DNA from: Clostridia bacterium
GTDB lineage: Bacteria > Bacillota > Clostridia > Christensenellales > Aristaeellaceae
Assembly: GCA_017519405.1 (NCBI GenBank)
Contig: JAFWSH010000027.1
Span: forward strand, 104,111-168,110
Direction of reading: 5' to 3'
DNA: 64,000 bases
Position 1 is the stretch's first letter, and each line of letters starts with the position of its first letter. The translations under genes and the position numbers were made by a program. A model generated the notes under the pieces. That model was not told where the DNA came from. It ran no database searches and saw nothing but the letters and a program-made list of their open reading frames with translations. Positions 61,185-64,000 of the stretch are shown one piece after another.

Positions 61185-61397
61185 CTATCCTTGCGCTTCA
61201 GATTCCGGTTTTCCGGCCTGCGCGCCGTCCAGCATAACGCCGTCGATGAGAACGGAGCGGAAGTCGCTCCCCTCCTGCAGGCAGCGCATGCAGTTGTCAC
61301 ATACCTTGTCCGGCTCCAGCTCGCAGCGGCAGTCGCCGCAATGGATGCAGACCGGACGGTCCTCATAGAGGATGCAGGGCTGCTTTTCCTCCGCCAC
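61185..61397 (-). CDS. Small cysteine-rich (zinc- or cluster-binding) protein
   Basis: A 70-residue protein with eight cysteines in three groups: one in 'KQPC', four in 'CIHCGDCRC', three in 'CDNCMRC'. The spacing C-x-x-C-x-x-C and C-x-x-C-x-x-C could bind zinc or an iron-sulfur cluster. 'VCDNCMRCLQEGSDFRSVLIDGVML' resembles a small clostridial family of unknown function. I chose the GTG at 61397, which has GGAGGTGA upstream; an in-frame ATG at 61412 lies over that SD. It is 17 bp before the Rph-RdgB gene, so probably in one transcript. Confidence 0.75.
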   Translation of the reverse strand: MAEEKQPCILYEDRPVCIHCGDCRCELEPDKVCDNCMRCLQEGSDFRSVLIDGVMLDGAQAGKPESEAQG

Positions 61398-61497
61398 TGT
61401 CCTCACCTCCATCAGAAAAAGTATACCACGTTTGCCGGGGTGGTGCAATGCCGGAGCCGCCTGCCCGTATAAATTCCGGCAGTTATGGAAAAAAGAC

Positions 61498-61526
61498 TTG
61501 CAAAACACCGGGAAGTGTGTTATAGT
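61498..61526 (+). promoter_or_regulatory. Promoter of tRNA-Val
   Basis: TTGCAA (61498-61503) and TATAGT (61521-61526), 17 bp apart, 13 bp before the mature tRNA. Confidence 0.75.
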
Positions 61527-61539
61527 AAGCACCGTTGAC

Positions 61540-61613
61540 GGGGTTTTAGCTCAGCTGGTTAGAGCGTTACGTTGACATCGTAAAGGTCGATGGTTCGAGT
61601 CCATTAAACCCCA
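61540..61613 (+). tRNA. tRNA-Val (anticodon GAC)
   Basis: A 74 nt class I tRNA. GGGGTTT pairs with AAACCCC, the D arm is AGCTCAGCTGGTTAGAGC, the anticodon loop TTGACAT (GAC), and the T loop GTTCGAGTC. CCA is not encoded. Confidence 0.96.
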
Positions 61614-61616
61614 CGC

Positions 61617-61652
61617 AAACCGCGGTTCCGGAATGAATCGCGGTTTTGTTTT
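61617..61652 (+). terminator. Terminator after tRNA-Val
   Basis: AAACCGCG (61617-61624) pairs with CGCGGTTT (61639-61646), followed by a T-rich stretch. Confidence 0.85.
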
Positions 61653-61759
61653 GCCGTTTCATATGCATCATCCGGCAGTCGAGTCCTCGTACACGTCTCG
61701 CTTTGGATCGATGAATTGTTGCGTTGGAGCATGATAACGCTGTTTATGGTGTGAACCGA

Positions 61760-61788
61760 TTGACCCAATCCCTGCTTCCCTGTAAAGT
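61760..61788 (+). promoter_or_regulatory. Probable promoter of the small membrane protein at 61.8 kb
   Basis: TTGACC (61760-61765) and TAAAGT (61783-61788), 17 bp apart, 20 bp before the GTG start. Confidence 0.5.
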
Positions 61789-61808
61789 GAAGCTGTGGAG
61801 GTGATATC

Positions 61809-62198
61809 GTGAAGAAAGCAGGTTTTGTTCCCTTCCTGGGGATCGTGTTCTCCCTTGCTGTGTCTGCGGCAAGGCAGCTGCTGCCCTGGTTTTACGACAA
61901 GATGATCCTGTGCCTGCTCCTGCATTTTTCCGCGTACCTGATCAACGTCGCGACTTCGGAGCAGAGAGATTTCAAGCGCGTCGAGCTCATGGGAATCCCC
62001 CTGGTTGTGCTGACGGGCGTCGCGGCCGCGGTCGGATGGGTCTCCTGGGTCGTACCTGTGATGCACATCGTTCTCACGCTTGCCTGCAGTGCGATAAAGG
62101 CTGAGGATCCGGATCCGGGCTGGACGCAAGCGCAGAAGCAGGAGTTTTACGCCAACAGGCACTCCCCTTTTTATCGCCGGCATCACAAGCGACGTTAA
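61809..62198 (+). CDS. Small membrane protein of unknown function
   Basis: A 129-residue protein with a basic start (MKKAGFVPFLGIVF), three to four hydrophobic segments (about 6-26, 31-47, 61-82, 84-97) and a hydrophilic basic tail (WTQAQKQEFYANRHSPFYRRHHKRR). The start is GTG at 61809, six bases after GGAGGTG. I recognise no family. It is the last intact-looking gene before the decayed patch. A long antisense frame over it is a shadow. Confidence 0.65.
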   Translation: MKKAGFVPFLGIVFSLAVSAARQLLPWFYDKMILCLLLHFSAYLINVATSEQRDFKRVELMGIPLVVLTGVAAAVGWVSWVVPVMHIVLTLACSAIKAEDPDPGWTQAQKQEFYANRHSPFYRRHHKRR

Positions 62199-62215
62199 CG
62201 GCTGTCTTCATCCAG

Positions 62216-62251
62216 GCCGGGCACGTCATCCGGGGCGCTGTCCGGCTTTTT
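62216..62251 (+). terminator. Terminator after the 61.8 kb membrane gene
   Basis: GCCGG (62216-62220) and CCGGC (62242-62246), extended by imperfect GCAC/GT pairs, followed by five T. Confidence 0.65.
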
Positions 62252-62291
62252 CTGTCTCAGCATATGCTCCTGCGCGCATTCGCTGATCACA

Positions 62292-62341
62292 GGAAAACAC
62301 CGCCCGGAGCGCTGAGATCAGCAAACCGGGCGGCGTTTTCC
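62292..62341. terminator. Long bidirectional stem-loop / terminator
   Basis: 16 bp arms (62292-62307 and 62326-62341) pair with a single mismatch. A GCTGA/TCAGC stem lies inside the loop. The outer pairs are A-rich on the left and T-rich on the right, so it can end transcription from both sides. Confidence 0.8.
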
Positions 62342-62427
62342 TGTCAGCAATTCCCACGGTGTCATCGTGGCGGCCCTGACTGGCCATTGAATGGCCCGAA
62401 ACCCTTAATTTGATACCATGTGCCAAA

Positions 62428-62533
62428 GGTCACAACGTTGGCCGAGTAATGTGACCAAGTGCCGGAAAATGTGACCAAATGTCCATGGTCACATCCTGTG
62501 CTCTTGGTCACATTTTTCGTTTGCTTGGTCACA
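62428..62533. repeat. Cluster of TGTGACC/GGTCACA repeats, IS21-end-like
   Basis: TGTGACC occurs at 62450-62456 and 62470-62476. Its reverse complement GGTCACA occurs at 62428-62434, 62487-62493, 62506-62512 and 62527-62533. The inner copies are about 20 bp apart, two helical turns, and face each other around 62480. Such multiple terminal repeats remind me of the ends of IS21-family elements, but no istA/istB gene lies between them, so it would be a deletion derivative or miniature element. A regulatory array is the alternative. Confidence 0.5.
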
Positions 62534-62581
62534 AAACTCCTATACCGAAGCAGGAGTTGACTTGTGTATTGATTTGAGGCT

Positions 62582-62701
62582 ATGACCATCACTGAACTAT
62601 GCAACAAGCACGCCAAAACCTGGGAAGCGGCAAAGGCATTCCCGGATTCCCACCGCAATGCTGACGGTTTCCTCTCCGCAGAGGATGACGCCACCTGGTA
62701 A
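62582..62701 (+). pseudogene. Fragment of a phage major capsid protein (HK97-like N-terminus)
   Basis: A 39-codon frame, ATG at 62582 to TAA at 62701. Its sequence runs 'KTWEAAKAFPDSHRNADGFLS' followed by AEDDATW. This matches the N-terminal scaffold-like helix of HK97-type major capsid proteins in clostridial prophages, as I remember them (K-x-W-E-A-A-K-A-F-L-x-S-H-R ... L-S-A-E-D-x-A-T-Y). The rest of the capsid gene (about 350 residues) is absent; the frame stops where the Tyr would stand. It is a relic of a lost prophage rather than a working gene. Confidence 0.6.
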
Positions 62702-62849
62702 CACCGAATTGGAGGAATTTATAACACCTATGGCTCTGCCAGACTAAACAAATCATTGAAATTAAAACAACTGATTGATTATTGAATCTGCGCTCCATTT
62801 TTCATATAATGGAATCACACCAGTGAATGAACAACAAAGGAGCCAGATC

Positions 62850-63236
62850 ATGATGAGGCTGGGAGAAAAGATTAAGGAACTCCGTCTACATAATGGAAGA
62901 ACACAGGATGCGTTCGCCGGAGAGCTGGGCGTAACGGCACAGGCTGTGTCCCGCTGGGAAAAAGGGATTTGCTACCCAGATATGGAGATGATCCCTTCCA
63001 TTGCAAACTACTTTGGCGTATCTATCGACGAGCTCTTCGGATATGACAACGAAAGAGCTGCGAAGATCGCCGCCTTGGCAGACAAGATTGAGATGATGAT
63101 AAACCAAAACAACGGTAAGGATCTCTTTCCGTCAGACCCGCGTCAAAGTCTGTCTGCACGAGATGATTCATGTGGATGCCCATATCAGAATCGTCATCAA
63201 GAATCACATACTGCCATTCACCAGGATGACGATTGA
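62850..63236 (+). CDS. XRE-family regulator, 3'-truncated
   Basis: A 128-residue frame whose first ~90 residues are a normal Cro/CI helix-turn-helix: 'MRLGEKIKELRLHNGRTQDAFAGELGVTAQAVSRWEKGICYPDMEMIPSIANYFGVSIDELFGYDNERAAKI'. The start at 62850 has AAAGGAG seven bases upstream. Relatives continue after the M-I-N-Q-N-N-G-K block with about 100-200 more residues. Here the frame instead enters DNA that is the antisense of the HAD gene from about 63118, so the last ~38 residues (LFPSDPRQSL...) are unnatural. The DNA-binding part could still work. Confidence 0.8.
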   Translation: MMRLGEKIKELRLHNGRTQDAFAGELGVTAQAVSRWEKGICYPDMEMIPSIANYFGVSIDELFGYDNERAAKIAALADKIEMMINQNNGKDLFPSDPRQSLSARDDSCGCPYQNRHQESHTAIHQDDD

Positions 63237-63532
63237 ACCACGCTGTGATATCATCGCCGCGCTCGCCACCGACATAGGGCGTCTTGTCGTACACTTCCAA
63301 TCCGTATTTTTCCAGCCATCCCAGCAGGCACTGCCAGGACGTCGGAATCTGGCGCCAGGCAGAAGAGACAACAATCACTGCACCGGTGCTGTCGATAACA
63401 CGCTTCAGCTGCTCCAGAGAAGGCTCATAGAGGATAATCCCGGTATGTATAGACGCCCTTCCCAAACATCTCCGTAGCCCATGCACCGTTATTTAGAACG
63501 CCGTCCACATCGAGAAACAGTACCTTGTTCAT
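63118..63532 (-). pseudogene. HAD-like phosphatase, frameshifted and 3'-truncated
   Basis: Two minus-strand frames together give one HAD-type protein. The first, from ATG 63532, has 'MNKVLFLDVDGVLNN' (motif I, D-V-D-G) and continues to 'GKGVYTYRD' before a stop near 63425. The second frame picks up at 'IILYEPSLEQLKRVIDSTGAVIVVSSAWRQIP' (motif II, S-S-A-W-R) and 'WQYVILDDDSDMG' (motif IV), ending in 'FDAGLTERD' before running into antisense of the HTH gene. The frame is lost at about 63437-63450 by one base. A sequencing error could explain the shift but not the 3' truncation. Related HAD proteins are about 160 residues long. Confidence 0.75.
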
Positions 63533-63827
63533 GGCAGACTCCACCATCCTCCCACATCGCCATTTTCCCACAAAAGCCATCCGCAAACAACTGCTGGCTG
63601 TCGCAAATATCAAGTTTATTTGGATCATCCTTTCGTGTTCATTGCGGCTTCTCTGTCCATGATAACGATCTCCGCACCCGTTTTGTTCCGTCTGCGCAGG
63701 CTGCGGGCACAAAAAAGGTTCCCGCTTGGGGGGAACCCACGCAGAGACAGTCACCGGTCTCCGTGTCGAAGGCATCGTTTGTCGTGGATAATGCAGCGCG
63801 TGGCAGTGCCCTGATTCTTTTTGAGTG
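63533..63827. other. Non-coding stretch between the HAD remnant and the BspA-like gene
   Basis: No convincing gene is seen on either strand. On the minus strand it holds the terminator of the LRR gene (63711-63737) and the short leader of the HAD remnant. Confidence 0.6.
63711..63737 (-). terminator. Terminator of the BspA-like LRR gene
   Basis: On the minus strand GGTTCCC (63731-63737) and GGGAACC (63717-63723) form a 7 bp stem followed by six T, 91 bp after the stop codon. Confidence 0.85.
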
Positions 63828-64000
63828 TCAGATGTTCACCACGGGAATATTGTTCTCGTGCGCATACTGCTCAGCGCAGCTGCCGGCGAAGGCTGAGATG
63901 GTCAAACTCTCACAGTCATTGAAAGCACCCCAGCCAATGCTGGTCACACTATCCGGGATCGTGATGCTCGTCAGGCTGCTGCAGTCCCTGAAAGTACCGA
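63828..64000 (-). CDS. BspA-type leucine-rich repeat protein, C-terminal part
   Basis: The last 57 codons of a minus-strand gene that enters from beyond the right edge; the stop is TGA at 63828-63830. The visible part reads 'FRDCSSLTSITIPDSVTSIG' then 'WGAFNDCESLTISAFAGS' and ends in 'CAEQYAHENNIPVVNI'. The C-S-x-L-T-S-I-T-I-P-x-S-V-T-S-I-G repeat is the LRR_5/BspA (TpLRR) type, common in surface proteins of gut and rumen bacteria, and 'C-A-x-x-Y-A-x-x-N-x-I' is its usual final cap. Export and attachment signals would be outside the window. Confidence 0.9.
   Translation of the reverse strand, partial: GTFRDCSSLTSITIPDSVTSIGWGAFNDCESLTISAFAGSCAEQYAHENNIPVVNI

Larger units (their letters stand above)
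62342..62849. other. Gene-poor stretch with repeats and a phage gene remnant
   Basis: Between the 61.8 kb membrane gene with its terminators and the HTH regulator no intact gene is seen. The stretch holds the GGTCACA repeat cluster (62428-62533), a capsid gene fragment (62582-62701) and about 150 bp of AT-rich leader before the regulator. The AT content rises after 62700, unlike the housekeeping DNA to the left. Confidence 0.7.

Noticed and set aside
61597-61690. tRNA-Val 3' end duplicated as an attachment site
   Set aside because: Only an 8 bp match (TCGAGTCC) recurs near 61678. That is too short to claim an att repeat.
61668-62186. A 172-residue minus-strand gene over the small membrane protein
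   Set aside because: No SD or family motif; the plus-strand gene has an SD, a promoter and a membrane topology.

Overview
The window reads as one 64 kb piece of a moderately GC-rich Firmicutes chromosome, most likely a gut or rumen member of the Clostridia. The signs are SD-led genes with many GTG/TTG starts, sigma-A promoters with TATAAT boxes and 16-17 bp spacers, a T-box leader on serS, the clostridial families DUF4317, DUF1836 and DUF4230, a c-di-AMP receptor beside holB and ricT, tRNA genes without encoded CCA, and a BspA-type leucine-rich repeat protein. The exact genus cannot be read from the sequence; an Oscillospirales/Christensenellales-like organism is a guess. Most of the window is ordinary housekeeping sequence, and genes cover nearly all of it up to about 62.2 kb.

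Layout, left half. 0-1.8 kb: pantothenate uptake and kinase (ECF S component, coaX) with a cut-off GNAT gene. 2.0-5.7 kb: darA-holB-ricT and a DUF4317 gene. 5.7-10.4 kb: arginine operon argC-GNAT-argJ-argB-argD on the minus strand. 10.6-20.1 kb: a GH94 cellobiose phosphorylase under its own operator-like palindrome, proC, rnhA, a Xer-type recombinase, ftsH, an RlmI-like rRNA methylase and an FMN enzyme. 20.1-30 kb: tRNA-Leu, a PfkB kinase, a GNAT, a hydrolase / membrane-anchored MurF-like ligase / Ddl cell-wall group, an esterase plus ATP-grasp pair, DUF4230, and a second PfkB kinase.

Layout, right half. 30-36.3 kb: serS with its T-box, then LRR, NAGPA-like, Lgt-like and asnS genes. 36.3-42.3 kb: a tightly coupled metF / MetH-activation / metH / psuK / psuG operon and tRNA-Leu. 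42.3-46.8 kb: a lysA / Cas6e-like / HAD operon, DUF1836, an SGNH hydrolase and a small secreted protein. 46.8-51.1 kb: an ABC importer of the ferric-iron/polyamine type with an internal terminator. 51.3-61.4 kb: an ABC exporter, uvrC, MalY-type lyase, RNA-modification genes, a fused RNase PH-RdgB protein and a Cys-rich protein. 61.5-64 kb: tRNA-Val, then a decayed patch with a phage capsid fragment, IS-end-like repeats, two genes truncated tail to tail, and the end of a BspA-like gene.

The most unusual item is a lone Cas6e (CasE/Cse3)-like protein at 42973-43584. It sits between lysA and a HAD phosphatase, with no other cas gene and no CRISPR array anywhere in the window, and it appears to lack the catalytic histidine. 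Other points worth checking are the esterase/ATP-grasp pair of unknown product, the membrane-anchored Mur ligase next to a Ddl with a cationic Gly/Lys/Ser tail, the Xer recombinase with a basic tail and a strong upstream inverted repeat, the RNase PH-RdgB fusion, the joining of methionine and pseudouridine genes in one overlapping operon, and the mobile-element graveyard at the right end. All functions are read from the sequence and remembered family features; no database search was run.
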